Counted from the first letter of the stretch, positions 1 through 13,847 are shown. The stretch: 64,000 nt of DNA from Luteimonas chenhongjianii (GCF_002327105.1 NZ_CP023406.1:2480001-2544000), one strand, 5' to 3'. The notes: generated from the sequence alone by a model not told the origin. Translations and numbers: made by a program.

Positions 1-174
1 GGCCGACGCCCGCTCCCCGGGTCGCCGACCGGCCGATGGTACACAACCGGCGGGCCGTCCGCGCAACATCGCAGGGGCGGGAGGCCGCGCCGGATCGGGG
101 ACGTCATCGCGATCCCGTATCACGACCGGAACGGGCCGCGTGGAAGTGCTCGCCCGCAGACCCACCACAGCCGT
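1..174. other. Non-coding left edge of window
   Basis: No convincing gene is seen here. The stretch lies downstream of miaA, and hfq, which follows miaA in many gammaproteobacteria, does not begin within these bases. Confidence 0.5.
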
Positions 175-1149
175 TCACCCTGGGCGACGGCCCAGGAATG
201 CAGTGACCTCCGCATCCAGCACGTCGCGCTGGGCTGCCGGGTCGAACAGGCGCGCGCCGCTGCGGCCCCGCAACCAGGTGAACTGACGCTTGGCCAGCTG
301 CCGGGTTGCAGCGATGCCGCGTTCGCGGAACGTGGCGGCGTCGCCCTGCCCGTCGAGAAACTCCCAGGCCTGGCGGTAGCCGACCGCGCGGATCGCGGGC
401 AGCTCCAGCGGCGCCGGGTGCGCCTGCAGTTGCGGCATGGCGCGCAGGCGCCGCACCTCGTCGAGGAACCCGGCGGCGAGCATCGCGTCGAACCGCGCGG
501 CAATGCGCGCATGCAGGATGGCGCGGTCGGCCGGTGCGATCGCCAGCGACAGCACCTGTGCCGGGAACGGCGGCGATTCGGTGGGGCGTCGCTGCCACTC
601 GCTGATCGGGATGCCGGTAAGCCGATGGACCTCCAGCGCACGCTGGATGCGTTGCGCATCGCCCGGCTTGATACGCGCGGCCGCTTCGGCATCGATCGTT
701 TCCAGCCGGGCATGCAGTGCGGACCAGCCCAGTTCGGCCGCCTCGGCGGCGATCGCGGCGCGGGTCGCCGGGTCGGCCTCGGGCATCGGCGAGAGACCAT
801 CGAGCAGCGCCGCGAAATAAAGCCCGGTGCCGCCGGCCAGGATCGGCACCCGCCCACGGTGGAGGATGTCCTCGACCGCGCGACGTGCGTCGGCAGCAAA
901 CTCGGCGGCCGAATAGGCCTGCCAGGGATCGCGCAGGTCGAGCATGTGGTGCGGCACGCGCCTGCGCTCGGCGGCATCCGGCTTGGCCGCGCCGATGTCG
1001 AGGCCGCGGTAAACCAGCGCCGAATCGACGCTGACGATCTCGCCGCCGAAGCGCTCGGCCCAGTCGAGCGCGAGCGCAGTCTTGCCCGACGCAGTGGGAC
1101 CCATCAGCACGATGGCGCGCGCACGATCGGCGGCGGCATCGCCACTCAT
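175..1149 (-). CDS. miaA: tRNA dimethylallyltransferase MiaA
   Basis: This enzyme transfers a dimethylallyl group to the N6 of A37 in tRNAs that read codons starting with U, the first step to (ms2)i6A. The P-loop GPTASGKT is at residues 17-24, followed by the substrate region [16 protein letters not shown] and the AGGTGLYF segment typical of the family. The length, 324 residues, is normal. I chose the ATG at 1149 because AGGA stands 7 bases upstream. An in-frame GTG at 1170 would add seven residues. It ends 34 bases after the start of the downstream-facing symporter gene's stop region, so the two minus-strand genes probably share a transcript. The identification is firm. Confidence 0.96.
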   Translation of the reverse strand: MSGDAAADRARAIVLMGPTASGKTALALDWAERFGGEIVSVDSALVYRGLDIGAAKPDAAERRRVPHHMLDLRDPWQAYSAAEFAADARRAVEDILHRGRVPILAGGTGLYFAALLDGLSPMPEADPATRAAIAAEAAELGWSALHARLETIDAEAAARIKPGDAQRIQRALEVHRLTGIPISEWQRRPTESPPFPAQVLSLAIAPADRAILHARIAARFDAMLAAGFLDEVRRLRAMPQLQAHPAPLELPAIRAVGYRQAWEFLDGQGDAATFRERGIAATRQLAKRQFTWLRGRSGARLFDPAAQRDVLDAEVTAFLGRRPG

Positions 1150-1183
1150 GCGCAAGTCCTGGCGGCACACGCGCCGAACATGC

Positions 1184-2695
1184 TCAGTACCCGGTTTCCC
1201 TCAGCGACCGGCGCACCTGTTCGTGGGTGGCCCGCACGTTCTGCGAAGGGGCATTGTCGAGCAGGCTCACGACGATGATCGCCAGCAGCCCGATCGCGAA
1301 CCCCGGGACGATCTCGTAGAGGTTCGAGCCCATGCGCTCGACCGCGATCTGCTTCCACGCCACAACGGTGACCGCGCCGAGCAGCATGCCCGCCAGAGCG
1401 CCATTGCGGGTCATGCGACCCCAGAACAGCGACAGCAGCACCACCGGACCGAACGCCGCCCCGAAGCCTGCCCAGGCATACGAGACGAGTCCGAGCACTC
1501 GGCTCTCCGGATCGCGCGCCAGCCACAGCGCGACCAGCGCCACAAGCAGCACGCTCGCCCGACCGATCCACATCAGCTCCCGCTGGCCGGCGCCCGGACG
1601 CACGAAACCGCGATAGAAATCCTCAGAAAGCACGCTTGAGCACACGAGCAGCTGGCTCGACAGCGTGCTCATCACCGCGGCGAGGATCGCCGACAGGATC
1701 ACACCGGCCACCCAGGGATTGAACAGCAGCTCGACGAGGGTGATGAACACCCGCTCGGCATTGGCTTCGACCGGCCCGGCGACTTCCGGGTGCTGCTGGA
1801 AATACGCGATACCGAGGAAACCGACCAGCAACGCGCCGAGCAGGCACAGGATCATCCAGGTCATGCCGATCCGGCGCGCGGCCGGAATGGAGTGCACGCT
1901 GTCGGCCGCCATGAAGCGCGCCAGGATGTGCGGCTGGCCGAAGTAGCCCAGCGCCCATGCGAGCAGCGAGATCAGCCCGACCGCGCCGAGCGCGCCATCG
2001 CGGGTCCACGACAGCCGCGTGGCATCGACACTCCGGATCAGCTCGATGCTCGATTCGAAGCCCCCGGTATTCATGTAGACGATCACCGGCGCGAGTATCA
2101 GTGCGAACAGCATCAGCGTGCCCTGGGCCACATCGGTCCAGCTCACCGCGAGAAATCCGCCGATCAGCGTATAGAGGATGGTGACCGCAGCGCCCCACCA
2201 GATCGCCTGCGCATACGGCAGGCCGAACACGCTCTCGAACAGACGCGCGCCGGCGACCACGCCCGAGGCGCAGTACACGGCGAAGAACACCAGGATCACC
2301 AGCGCCGAGAACACGCGCAGCAGGCGGCTGCGGTCCTCGAAGCGATGGGTGAAGAAGTCGGGCAGCGTCAGCGCATTGCCGGTGCGCTCGGTGTAGACGC
2401 GCAGCGGGCCGGCAACATACCGCCAGTTGAGATACGCACCGACGATCAGGCCAATCGCGATCCAGGACTCAGATACCCCGCCCAGGTACATGGCACCGGG
2501 CAGGCCCATCAGCAGCCAACCGCTCATGTCGGAGGCGCCGGCGGACAACGCGGTGACGCCGGGACCCAAGCTTCGCCCACCCAGGATGTAGTCGTCGAAA
2601 TTACGCGTCGAACGCCAGGCGACGACGCCGATCAGCACCATGGCGAGCAGGTAGATCACGAACGTCACGATCAGCGGCGTGCTGGCAGTCATCAT
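1184..2695 (-). CDS. putP: Sodium/proline symporter PutP (SSS family)
   Basis: A 503-residue polytopic membrane protein of the sodium:solute symporter family, predicted to import proline with Na+. The family signatures are visible: [18 protein letters not shown] early in the protein (sodium-site region of PutP) and [18 protein letters not shown] in the later helix that carries the conserved Ser/Thr sodium ligands. About 13 hydrophobic segments can be counted, with a polar C-terminal tail of about 30 residues. Two ATGs are adjacent at the start; an AGGAGG lies about 12 bases upstream of the first. Substrate is inferred from overall similarity to PutP; a related amino-acid substrate is possible. 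Confidence 0.9.
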   Translation of the reverse strand: MMTASTPLIVTFVIYLLAMVLIGVVAWRSTRNFDDYILGGRSLGPGVTALSAGASDMSGWLLMGLPGAMYLGGVSESWIAIGLIVGAYLNWRYVAGPLRVYTERTGNALTLPDFFTHRFEDRSRLLRVFSALVILVFFAVYCASGVVAGARLFESVFGLPYAQAIWWGAAVTILYTLIGGFLAVSWTDVAQGTLMLFALILAPVIVYMNTGGFESSIELIRSVDATRLSWTRDGALGAVGLISLLAWALGYFGQPHILARFMAADSVHSIPAARRIGMTWMILCLLGALLVGFLGIAYFQQHPEVAGPVEANAERVFITLVELLFNPWVAGVILSAILAAVMSTLSSQLLVCSSVLSEDFYRGFVRPGAGQRELMWIGRASVLLVALVALWLARDPESRVLGLVSYAWAGFGAAFGPVVLLSLFWGRMTRNGALAGMLLGAVTVVAWKQIAVERMGSNLYEIVPGFAIGLLAIIVVSLLDNAPSQNVRATHEQVRRSLRETGY

Positions 2696-2800
2696 TGGAA
2701 TCTGTCCCCTCCTGAAACGAACGGCCGCCCTGGCGGGCGGCGCGAAACTGACTGCACAGGGTAACGCATCGTTCTACAGGCGTAGCCCGGGTGCCCGGTT

Positions 2801-3703
2801 TCAGGCGTCGTCGGGCCAGCAGATTACAGGCCTGGCGGACGCCGCGCGCGGCACCGGTACAGCGGCGACCGCGGCCCAGACCCTGAGCGCGTCGACCGTC
2901 TCGGCGACGTCGTGCACGCGCACCAGGCGCGCGCCGTTCTGCACCGCGATCAGGTGCGCGGCCACCGACCCGGCCACGCGCTCGCTCGCCACCTCGCGCC
3001 CGGTGAGTTCGCCGATGCTGCGCTTGCGCGACAACCCGGCGAGCACCGGCACGCCCAGTTCGGCGACACGCTGCAGCTGCGCCAGCAGCGCCATGTTGTG
3101 GGCCGTGGTCTTGCCGAACCCGAAACCGGGATCGACAAGGATGTGTCTGCGTGCGATCCCGGCCATCTCGGCGGCAAAGATGCGTTCGGCGAGGAAGCGA
3201 TGCACATCGCCGACCACATCGTCGTACTGCGGCGCCTCCTGCATGTCGCGCGGCTCGCCGAGCATATGCATCAGCACCACCGGCACGCCGAGCGACGCGG
3301 CCGTCTCGAGCGCGCCCTCGCGGCGCAGGCCGTAGACATCGTTGATCATGCCGGCGCCCGCCGCGACCGCCGACCGCATGACTTCCGGCTTGGACGTATC
3401 GATACTGATCGGCAGCGCCGTGCGCGCGCGCAGACCCTCGATCACCGGCAGCACGCGCCGCAGTTCTTCAGCCACGGGCACTTCGGCAGCGCCGGGCCGC
3501 GTCGATTCGCCGCCGACATCGAGGATGTCCGCGCCCTCCTCCGCAAGCCGCACGCCGTGCGCGATCGCCGCCTCGGCGTCCACGTGGGCGCCCCCGTCGG
3601 AGAACGAATCCGGCGTGACATTGACGATACCCATGACCCGCGGCGCGTCGAGACGCAGCACGCGGCCGTTGCAGTCGAGCTGAAGCGCGGTGTCGAACAT
3701 CAT
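2801..3703 (-). CDS. folP: Dihydropteroate synthase FolP
   Basis: This enzyme condenses 6-hydroxymethyl-dihydropterin diphosphate with p-aminobenzoate to dihydropteroate in folate synthesis, and it is the sulfonamide target. The first signature NVTPDSFSDGG is at residues 28-38. It is followed by ADILDVGGESTRPGA (second signature), the pterin-binding DPGFGFGK segment and LSRKRSIGELTG. The product has 300 residues. The ATG at 3703 has GAGG 5 bases upstream. The frame stays open well upstream (to 4225), but that extension has no FolP similarity and crosses the ftsH terminator. In many relatives folP lies directly after ftsH in the same orientation, as here. Confidence 0.96.
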   Translation of the reverse strand: MMFDTALQLDCNGRVLRLDAPRVMGIVNVTPDSFSDGGAHVDAEAAIAHGVRLAEEGADILDVGGESTRPGAAEVPVAEELRRVLPVIEGLRARTALPISIDTSKPEVMRSAVAAGAGMINDVYGLRREGALETAASLGVPVVLMHMLGEPRDMQEAPQYDDVVGDVHRFLAERIFAAEMAGIARRHILVDPGFGFGKTTAHNMALLAQLQRVAELGVPVLAGLSRKRSIGELTGREVASERVAGSVAAHLIAVQNGARLVRVHDVAETVDALRVWAAVAAVPVPRAASARPVICWPDDA

Positions 3704-3985
3704 CGGTTCCTCGGATTCATTGCAATGGAGGTGTCGCGGCGCACGCCACGCGACAGCCCGGTCTGGACACGAAGCGGGCGCGCGTCCGATCGCGATGCAG
3801 CGCGGCCCGGTCAAACCTCGCAACCACGAGGGATGCCGATGATCAGACCTGCGCCACTGCCCGCAGGCAACCATGGACAGGACGACTTCGGCTCGCCTCG
3901 GCCATCCCGGATTCGTTGAGCGTGCACGAGATGGGACTCTGGCCGCTGGCGGCGGATGTCGCAAGCGGACACGCCCTGAAACGAG
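3704..3985. other. Spacer between folP and ftsH
   Basis: About 280 bases without a convincing gene. The stretch should hold the folP promoter, since a terminator lies on its ftsH side, but no near-consensus -35/-10 pair stood out. Confidence 0.4.
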
Positions 3986-4011
3986 AAAGGCCAGGAGCGA
4001 TCCTGGCCTTT
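3986..4011 (-). terminator. Rho-independent terminator of ftsH
   Basis: An 11-bp stem (AAAGGCCAGGA / TCCTGGCCTTT) closes on a 4-base loop (GCGA on the plus strand). On the minus strand the stem is followed by TTTCTCGTTT, just after the ftsH stop. The plus-strand T-run suggests it can work in both directions. Confidence 0.85.
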
Positions 4012-4034
4012 TTCTTGAAGCAATGGCGGGCGTG

Positions 4035-5957
<1,923 letters not shown>

Positions 5958-5999
5958 GTTCGGGAATTCTCGTGGAGAGTCTTGTAGACCGGATTCATG

Positions 6000-6632
6000 C
6001 TACTTCATCGTCGCCAGCTTGCCCTGCGCCAACGCATAGACCTCGGGCGAGCGCTGGCGGGACGCCGCCGGCTTGCGGATCGACAGCTTGGTGTAACGCC
6101 GCCTCAGGTCGCGCACGTAGGCATCGAAGTCGGTGCCCTGGAACAGCTTGATCAGGAACGTACCGCCGGTACGCAGGTGGTTGTCGGCGAAATCCATCGC
6201 CAGCTCGGCCAGATGCATGGCGCGCGGCTGGTCGACAGCATCGATACCACTCTTGTTGGGGGCCATGTCCGACAACACAAGGTCGACCTGGCTTCCGCCG
6301 AGTGAAGACTCCAGCGCCGAGAGGACCGCATCCTCGCGGAAATCGCCGTGAAGGAACTCCACACCGGCAAGCGAAGGCATCTCCAGAATATCGAGCGCGA
6401 TCACCCGGCCGGTATCGCCCAGTGCATGCCGGACCCACTGCGACCAGCCGCCGGGGGCAGCGCCCAGGTCCACGACGACCATCCCGGGCCTGAGCAGACG
6501 GTCGCGCTCGACCAGCTCCTCGAGCTTGTAGGCCGCGCGCGAGCGCAGACCTTGGGCCTGGGCCTTCTTCACGAAAGGATCGGAGAAATGTTCCTTGAGC
6601 CAGCGCTGGCTGCTTTTACTGCGGGAGGCCAT
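6000..6632 (-). CDS. rlmE: 23S rRNA 2'-O-ribose U2552 methyltransferase RlmE
   Basis: An SAM-dependent methyltransferase (FtsJ/RrmJ family) that methylates U2552 of 23S rRNA late in 50S assembly. The K-D-K-E catalytic tetrad is visible in [27 protein letters not shown] and PEVYALA, and the SAM motif is [14 protein letters not shown]. The product has 210 residues from the ATG at 6632. A TTG two codons upstream is the alternative start, and neither has a strong ribosome binding site. It is divergent from yhbY and upstream of ftsH, the same arrangement as in E. coli. Confidence 0.96.
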   Translation of the reverse strand: MASRSKSSQRWLKEHFSDPFVKKAQAQGLRSRAAYKLEELVERDRLLRPGMVVVDLGAAPGGWSQWVRHALGDTGRVIALDILEMPSLAGVEFLHGDFREDAVLSALESSLGGSQVDLVLSDMAPNKSGIDAVDQPRAMHLAELAMDFADNHLRTGGTFLIKLFQGTDFDAYVRDLRRRYTKLSIRKPAASRQRSPEVYALAQGKLATMK

Positions 6633-6715
6633 CGACAACTCGGGCGGGCGGAACGGGGGCGTCCCACGGCCATGATATCCTGCCGCCCGCTTTCATTCTC
6701 CAGACCGGTTCATCC

Positions 6716-7021
6716 ATGAGTAACGTCCTGACCGCTGCCCAGACCCGTTTTCTGCGCGGCCAGGCCCATGGCATAAAGGCCATGTTGCAGGTCGGCGGCA
6801 AAGGCATCACCGATTCGCTGATCGCCGAAATCGACGCCGCGCTCGAACATCACGAGCTGATCAAGGTCAAGGTCGGTGCAGCCGACCGGGAAGCCCGCGA
6901 CGCGATGATCGAGGACCTCGCAAGCCGGACCGGCGCGGCACTCGTGCAGCGCATCGGCCATGTCGCCATCCTGTATCGCCAGAGCAAGGACCGCCGCCAG
7001 ATCGTGCTGCCGCGGACCTGA
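6716..7021 (+). CDS. yhbY: Ribosome assembly RNA-binding protein YhbY
   Basis: A 101-residue protein that is a single CRS1-YhbY (CRM) RNA-binding domain, associated with pre-50S particles in E. coli. The conserved RGQAHGIKAMLQVGGKG segment near the N-terminus carries the GxxG-type RNA-binding loop, and the fold continues to the C-terminal HVAILYR strand. It is divergent from rlmE across 83 bases, and the shared neighbourhood with an rRNA methyltransferase supports the ribosome-assembly role. The next gene starts 23 bases downstream, so both are probably co-transcribed. Confidence 0.94.
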   Translation: MSNVLTAAQTRFLRGQAHGIKAMLQVGGKGITDSLIAEIDAALEHHELIKVKVGAADREARDAMIEDLASRTGAALVQRIGHVAILYRQSKDRRQIVLPRT

Positions 7022-7044
7022 TCTCCCGAGTAGGAGTCAACCAT

Positions 7045-7446
7045 ATGCAGTTGAATCTCGAGACGCCGGATTTCGATTTCGTTCTGCGTGGTGCGGACGG
7101 ACGCGTGGCGCTGGTCAACGATCGGCGCCTGAGCAGAAGCTTCATCGTCTCGGCCCGCACCCTGGTCGAGGACTGGCCGGTGACCGATGTCCGCACGCTG
7201 GAAGTTGCCGCGCTCGCGCCCCTGCTGGCGCTGGAGCCGGAAGTGGTGATCATCGGCACCGGCGCAAGCCAGGCGTTTCCGCCACCGGCGACCATGGCCG
7301 CGTGCCTGTCGCAGGGCATCGGCCTGGAAGCGATGACCAACGCTGCCGCAGCGCGCACGTTCAATGTCCTGGCCGGTGAAGGCCGTCGGGTGGTCGCTGC
7401 ATTCGTGCTGGAAGGCGCACCCCTCGCCGAGCCCGGCAACGGCTGA
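7045..7446 (+). CDS. Mth938-like domain (DUF498/DUF598) protein
   Basis: A 133-residue small cytoplasmic protein of the Mth938/NDUFAF3-like family. Typical features are the SFIVSARTLVEDWP segment, the EVVIIGTGASQAFPPP core and the C-terminal GIGLEAMTNAAAARTFNVL helix. Bacterial members have no settled biochemical function; NDUFAF3 is a mitochondrial complex I assembly factor. The start is well supported by TAGGAG 6-8 bases upstream of the ATG. It follows yhbY in the same orientation. Confidence 0.85.
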   Translation: MQLNLETPDFDFVLRGADGRVALVNDRRLSRSFIVSARTLVEDWPVTDVRTLEVAALAPLLALEPEVVIIGTGASQAFPPPATMAACLSQGIGLEAMTNAAAARTFNVLAGEGRRVVAAFVLEGAPLAEPGNG

Positions 7447-7808
7447 GGCGCAGCCCGCCGGGTTGCCGGTTCCCCCGGACGAGACTCTCGCCTGCCCCTC
7501 CGAACCCGGATGCAGGCGGAAAGCCCAGAGCTTCCAGCCCGGCCCGCGCGAAAGGGGGCGGAAAACCCGCCGATGCGCCGAGATGGCGATCGGAGGCGGG
7601 CATCTCGCGAGCGGCCCAGGACAAGCAGCCCGGGGTATTCCCCCCTTGCAACGACCCCTACCGCACCGCTGCGCTCACGCGCACACGCGCTCGCGGCACC
7701 TGTCGCGCCCGAACCGCGCAGCGAGCGCCAGACCAACGAAGCTTTCGCAGTTGAAGCGGTCCACGCAGTGCGACCCGCGTGGGACCGGACACGGCCTCGG
7801 CGCTGCGG
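7447..7808. other. Convergent spacer, no gene recognised
   Basis: There are 362 bases between the DUF498 gene and the end of nlpD. I see small hairpins (for example CGAGATG at 7579-7585 pairing with CATCTCG at 7601-7607, and a GGCGG/CCGCC pair just before it). There is no T-run, no conserved reading frame and no RNA family I can name. In E. coli and Pseudomonas the rpoS gene follows nlpD; it is not here. Confidence 0.5.
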
Positions 7809-8552
7809 TCAGCGCGCCGGCAGATACGACATCGGATCGACCGGCTTGCCGTTGTAGCGGATCTCGAAATGCAGCATGTCGCGCGCCGCACCGGTCCGGC
7901 CGAGCTCGGCGATCTGCTGGCCGGCACGCACGCGCTCGCCTTCGTTGACCTTGCGCGAGCGGTTGTGGCCGTAGGCGGTGAGCCACTGTTCGTCGTGCTT
8001 GACGATGATCAGCTCGCCGTATCCCACGAGGCCCGCACCGGAATAGACGACCACGCCATCGGCGGCCGCATTGACTGCCTGACCCGACGTGCCGGCGATA
8101 TCGATGCCCTGCTTGGTGGGATCGTTGGCGACATAGCGTCCGACGACCTGGCCGGCAGTGGGCCACTGCCAGTTGAACGGGCTTCGCGCCGGCGGTGCGG
8201 CCGGTGCCTGCGGCCTGGACTGGGTGGGCTGCACCGCAGGGCGCTGCGCGCTGGGGGTACCGGTCGTGGCTGCTCGTGCCGGCGCGGCGCTGCCGCCACC
8301 GGGATACAGGCGCAGCCGCTGGCCCGGATAGATCGTGTACGGGGGGCGGATGTTGTTCCAGGTCGCGAGATCCAACGCACTGATGCCGTTGCTGGTTGCC
8401 AGGCGGTACACGGTGTCGCCGCGCTGTACGGTGACCGATTGCCCCGGCCGGGGCGTCGACGTCGGCGCGGTACTGCCGCCCTCACGGATCACCCGGCTGC
8501 TTCCGCAGGCCGAAAGCAGTCCAACCAATACCAACACAACCAGCATCCTCAT
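7809..8552 (-). CDS. nlpD: NlpD-type LysM/M23 lipoprotein (amidase activator)
   Basis: A 247-residue outer-membrane lipoprotein: signal peptide with lipobox LLSAC (Cys16), a LysM peptidoglycan-binding domain (TVQRGDTVYRLA to YPGQRLRLYP), a Pro/Ala/Gln-rich linker, and a C-terminal LytM/M23 domain. The metal site is degenerate. The HxGxD motif reads KQGID, and the final HxH reads MLH. It should therefore act like E. coli NlpD, switching on the AmiC amidase at the division site instead of cutting peptidoglycan itself. Its ATG overlaps the TGA of the preceding reading frame (ATGA at 8549-8552), implying translational coupling. Confidence 0.93.
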   Translation of the reverse strand: MRMLVVLVLVGLLSACGSSRVIREGGSTAPTSTPRPGQSVTVQRGDTVYRLATSNGISALDLATWNNIRPPYTIYPGQRLRLYPGGGSAAPARAATTGTPSAQRPAVQPTQSRPQAPAAPPARSPFNWQWPTAGQVVGRYVANDPTKQGIDIAGTSGQAVNAAADGVVVYSGAGLVGYGELIIVKHDEQWLTAYGHNRSRKVNEGERVRAGQQIAELGRTGAARDMLHFEIRYNGKPVDPMSYLPAR

Positions 8553-9119
8553 CCACGCATCTCCAACCAGACCAGTCCGACGACCGCCAAGCCCACCATC
8601 AACCAGCCAAGCCATTCGATGTAACGCTTGAGCACCGGCTCGTACTTCGCGCCGCCCCCGAGCCATCAAACCCGCTACCAGGTAGAACCGCATGCCGCGG
8701 CCCAGCAGCGATCCGACGACGAACGGTAGCAAGCGGACTCCCAGCGAACCCGACGCGATGGTGAACACTTTGCATGGGATCGGCGTGAACCCGGCGAGGA
8801 ACACGAACAGCAGGCCGTGTTCCAGGAAGGACGCCTGGATTCGCTCGGATGCGGACTCCCAGCCCATGCGCACGATCCACGGCCACGCAAGGTCGAGTAC
8901 GAAGTGTCCGCAGCCCGGCAAACCGACGGCCACCGACCCGAGTGTGCACAGCAACGCGAAGCGCCACCACGCCCTCGGTTGGGCCAGGGGCGAGCATGAC
9001 GTCGGGTGGAATCGGGAAGATCACGATTCGGCCGCGCTCATCGCGGTCAGACAGCGTGGTGCGTCGCGATGGCGTGCCCACGAAAGCGTGAGGTCGTACG
9101 TCCTTGCGAACAGCTGCAT
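8549..9119 (-). pseudogene. yqaA: yqaA (DedA-like membrane protein), frame-disrupted
   Basis: A YqaA/SNARE-associated-family membrane protein can be followed end to end, but only by changing frame three times. The first part ([15 protein letters not shown]...) runs from the ATG at 9119 into a TGA at 9021-9023. The next motif (IFPIPPDVMLAP) lies in a second frame and implies one missing base near 9023. The middle (LAQPRAWWRFALLCTLGSV to FYLVAGLMARG) returns to the first frame after a loss of about 8 bases near 8988. The tail (KYEPVLKRYIEWLGWLM) needs removal of one G from the run at 8655-8659. About two codons are also missing near 8914. Either real decay or base-calling errors could explain this. 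Confidence 0.8.
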
Positions 9120-9814
9120 CAGTCCACGTATCCGGAGAGGAGCGGCACGAACGCGACGGCCGCCACGTCCTGTTGTTCGATGTGGCCGTCGGCATCCTTG
9201 CGCAGCACCAGCAGCCGCTGCGCGCCCTGCGCGCCGACCGGGGCGACCAGGGTGCCGCCGACCGCCAGCTGCGCACTCAGCGCCTCCACCAGCGCCGGGC
9301 CCGCGGCGGTGACGATGATCCCGTCGAAAGGCCCGTTCTCGGGCCAGCCGATGCGGCCGTCGTCGTGCTTGCTGCGGATGTTGAGCCCCAGCGAGCGGAA
9401 GCGCTTGCGCGCCACGCGCAGCAGTTCGCCGATCCTCTCGACCGTGTGCACCTCGATGCCCAGCGCCGCGAGGATCGTCGCCTGATAGCCCGAGCCGGTG
9501 CCGACCTCGAGCACCTTGCCCGGCATGCCATGGGCCAGCAACGCCTCGGTCATCCGCGCGACAACCCATGGTTGCGAGATCGTCTGTCCGTGGCCGATCG
9601 GCAGCGCGGTGTCCTCGTAGGCGCGCGTGGCCAGCGCCTCATCGACGAACAGGTGCCGGGGCACGGTACGGATCGCGTTGAGGACTCGCTCGTCGGTGAT
9701 GCCGCCGCCCGGATGCGCACCATCGCGCAGGCGCTCGATCAACCGGTCGCGTACGCGCTGCGAGGTCATCCCGACGCCGATCGCCTCGGGCTGCAATCGC
9801 AAACGCATGCTCAT
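9119..9814 (-). CDS. pcm: Protein-L-isoaspartate O-methyltransferase Pcm
   Basis: An SAM-dependent enzyme that methylates isoaspartyl residues and so starts repair of damaged proteins. It has 231 residues. SAM motif [13 protein letters not shown], the DGIIVTAA motif and [11 protein letters not shown] are present. The upstream [13 protein letters not shown] segment is the isoaspartate-binding region. The ATG at 9814 overlaps the surE TGA (ATGA), and its own TGA overlaps the yqaA ATG at 9119, so all joints of this operon are coupled. The surE-pcm-nlpD order is the same as in E. coli. Confidence 0.96.
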   Translation of the reverse strand: MSMRLRLQPEAIGVGMTSQRVRDRLIERLRDGAHPGGGITDERVLNAIRTVPRHLFVDEALATRAYEDTALPIGHGQTISQPWVVARMTEALLAHGMPGKVLEVGTGSGYQATILAALGIEVHTVERIGELLRVARKRFRSLGLNIRSKHDDGRIGWPENGPFDGIIVTAAGPALVEALSAQLAVGGTLVAPVGAQGAQRLLVLRKDADGHIEQQDVAAVAFVPLLSGYVD

Positions 9815-10593
9815 GCCCGGGTCGCCTTCAGGTCGGCTTCCAGGCCGCCGACCCAGCTGGCGACGTGCTCGAGCGCCTGATAACGGGTCAGGTCGACATG
9901 GATCGGCGTGATCGCGATGTGCCGCGTGCGCACCGCGTGGAAGTCGGTGCCCGGGCCGGCGTCCTGCTCGGGACCCGCCGCGCCGATCCACCACCAGGTC
10001 CGACCACGCGGATCGTCGATCGAGGTACAGGGGCCGGCGCGGTGCCGATTACCCAGACGCGTGACCTCGAAGCCCGCGAGCTCTTCCCAGGGCACATCGG
10101 GCACGTTCACGTTGAGGATGGTGTCGGCCGGCAACGGGTCGGCCTTCAGCCGCGCGACGATCTCCACCGCGGCCCGCGCGGCCGTTTCGTAGTGCTTGCC
10201 CTCGTGGTCGCGCGTGACCAGCGAGACCGCAACCGCCGGCAGGCCCAGGAAGCGGCCTTCCATCGCCGCGGCGACAGTGCCCGAATAGATCACGTCGTCG
10301 CCGAGGTTGGCGGTGTTGTTGATACCCGACACGACGATATCGGGTTCACGATCGAGCAGGCCGGTGATCGCCACATGCACGCAGTCGGTCGGCGTGCCGT
10401 GCACGCGCCAGGTGCGGTCGTCGAGCTGCACGGTGCGCAACGGCATGTCGAGGGTCAGCGAGTTGCTGGCACCCGAGCGGTCGCGGTCGGGCGCCACGAT
10501 GAGCACCTCGTGACCCGCATCGCGCAGGCCCTGGGCCAGGATCCGGATGCCGGGGGCGTCGACGCCGTCGTCGTTGCTGACCAGTACGCGCAT
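9811..10593 (-). CDS. surE: 5'/3'-nucleotidase SurE
   Basis: A metal-dependent nucleotidase and exopolyphosphatase linked to stationary-phase survival. It has 260 residues from the start [15 protein letters not shown], where the NDDG aspartates bind the metal. Further ligands lie in [10 protein letters not shown] and [19 protein letters not shown]. The reading frame is open 20 codons further upstream, but the family begins at this methionine. First gene of the coupled surE-pcm-yqaA-nlpD unit; divergent from smrA across 116 bases. Confidence 0.96.
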   Translation of the reverse strand: MRVLVSNDDGVDAPGIRILAQGLRDAGHEVLIVAPDRDRSGASNSLTLDMPLRTVQLDDRTWRVHGTPTDCVHVAITGLLDREPDIVVSGINNTANLGDDVIYSGTVAAAMEGRFLGLPAVAVSLVTRDHEGKHYETAARAAVEIVARLKADPLPADTILNVNVPDVPWEELAGFEVTRLGNRHRAGPCTSIDDPRGRTWWWIGAAGPEQDAGPGTDFHAVRTRHIAITPIHVDLTRYQALEHVASWVGGLEADLKATRA

Positions 10594-10709
10594 GAACTGT
10601 TCTACGGACCCCGAGCCGACGGACAAGACGTGCATGATAACGGATGCATCCACCCCACCCCACCTCGATCCCGCGCTGCGCTGCGCGCACGCTTCGCTAG
10701 GCTAGACGC

Positions 10710-11279
10710 ATGCAACGTGGCCGCCACCGCTCCGATCCGCCCCCCGCGCCATCGATCGATGACGACGATGCGGCGCTTTTCCGCAATGCGATCGGCCCGG
10801 TGCGCGAGCTGCCCGCGGCGCCGCTGCCGCCGCAGTCGCCCAAGCCACGGCCGTCGACACGAATGGCCGAACGTGACGATGCGCAGGCGCGCAGCGAATT
10901 CAGGCAACTGCTCGACGGGCCCCTGCTGCACGCCGGCGATTCCATGCAGTACCGCCGCGAGGAAATCGCGCCGCGCGTGCTGCGGCGCCTCGGACGCGGC
11001 GAGTACGCGGCCCAGGAAGAGCTCGACCTGCATCACAGCGACGTGCAGCAGGCGACCGCCCTGCTGCGGCTGTTCCTGCGTGACGCGGTCGACGCGGGTG
11101 TCGGTTGCGTGCGCATCATCCACGGCAAGGGGCTGAACTCCTCGCCGGATGCGCCGATCCTCAAGAATCTCGTCGACCGGCTGCTGCGCCAGCGCGCCGA
11201 CGTCCTCGCCTTCCACACCGCGCCTGGCGGCCAGGGCGGTACGGGGGCGGTACTCGTACTGCTGAGGCCGCGCCGCTGA
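10710..11279 (+). CDS. smrA: Smr-domain nuclease, SmrA-like
   Basis: A 189-residue protein with a charged N-terminal region (DDDDAALFRNAIGPV...) and a C-terminal Smr (MutS2-type) domain beginning at LDLHHSDVQQA. The key IIHGKGLNS motif is followed by GGQGGTGAVLVLL. The HGKG form and the N-terminal layout match E. coli SmrA better than the ribosome-rescue factor SmrB, which has HGHGK. The role is probably cleavage of nucleic acid; the precise substrate is unknown. It is convergent with lon and shares the terminator at 11337-11358. Confidence 0.87.
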   Translation: MQRGRHRSDPPPAPSIDDDDAALFRNAIGPVRELPAAPLPPQSPKPRPSTRMAERDDAQARSEFRQLLDGPLLHAGDSMQYRREEIAPRVLRRLGRGEYAAQEELDLHHSDVQQATALLRLFLRDAVDAGVGCVRIIHGKGLNSSPDAPILKNLVDRLLRQRADVLAFHTAPGGQGGTGAVLVLLRPRR

Positions 11280-11336
11280 GCCACGCCCCCGTCCTGGCGG
11301 GTTGGCATGCCAGAAGCGGGCAAACCCGCAAAAAAA

Positions 11337-11358
11337 GGGCTGCAGTCGCCTGCAGCCC
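11337..11358 (-). terminator. Rho-independent terminator of lon
   Basis: A 9-bp stem GGGCTGCAG/CTGCAGCCC with a 4-base loop. On the minus strand it is followed by seven T residues (11330-11336), 24 bases after the lon stop. Confidence 0.9.
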
Positions 11359-11381
11359 TCGGATATCGCGGTCAAGCCCGC

Positions 11382-13829
<2,448 letters not shown>

Positions 13830-13847
13830 CATCCTTCCTCATCTGTC

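Noticed and set aside
1168..1170. GTG start of miaA seven codons upstream
   Set aside because: The ATG at 1149 has AGGA at the right distance, and the added residues are not part of the family.
7447..7808. A riboswitch or RNase P RNA in the DUF498-nlpD spacer
   Set aside because: I looked for the cobalamin box and the conserved RNase P core and found neither. The hairpins are short and isolated.
9015..9030. Programmed frameshifting in yqaA
   Set aside because: There is no slippery heptamer with a downstream structure at the stop, and three separate shifts plus missing codons are needed. Decay or sequence error is simpler.
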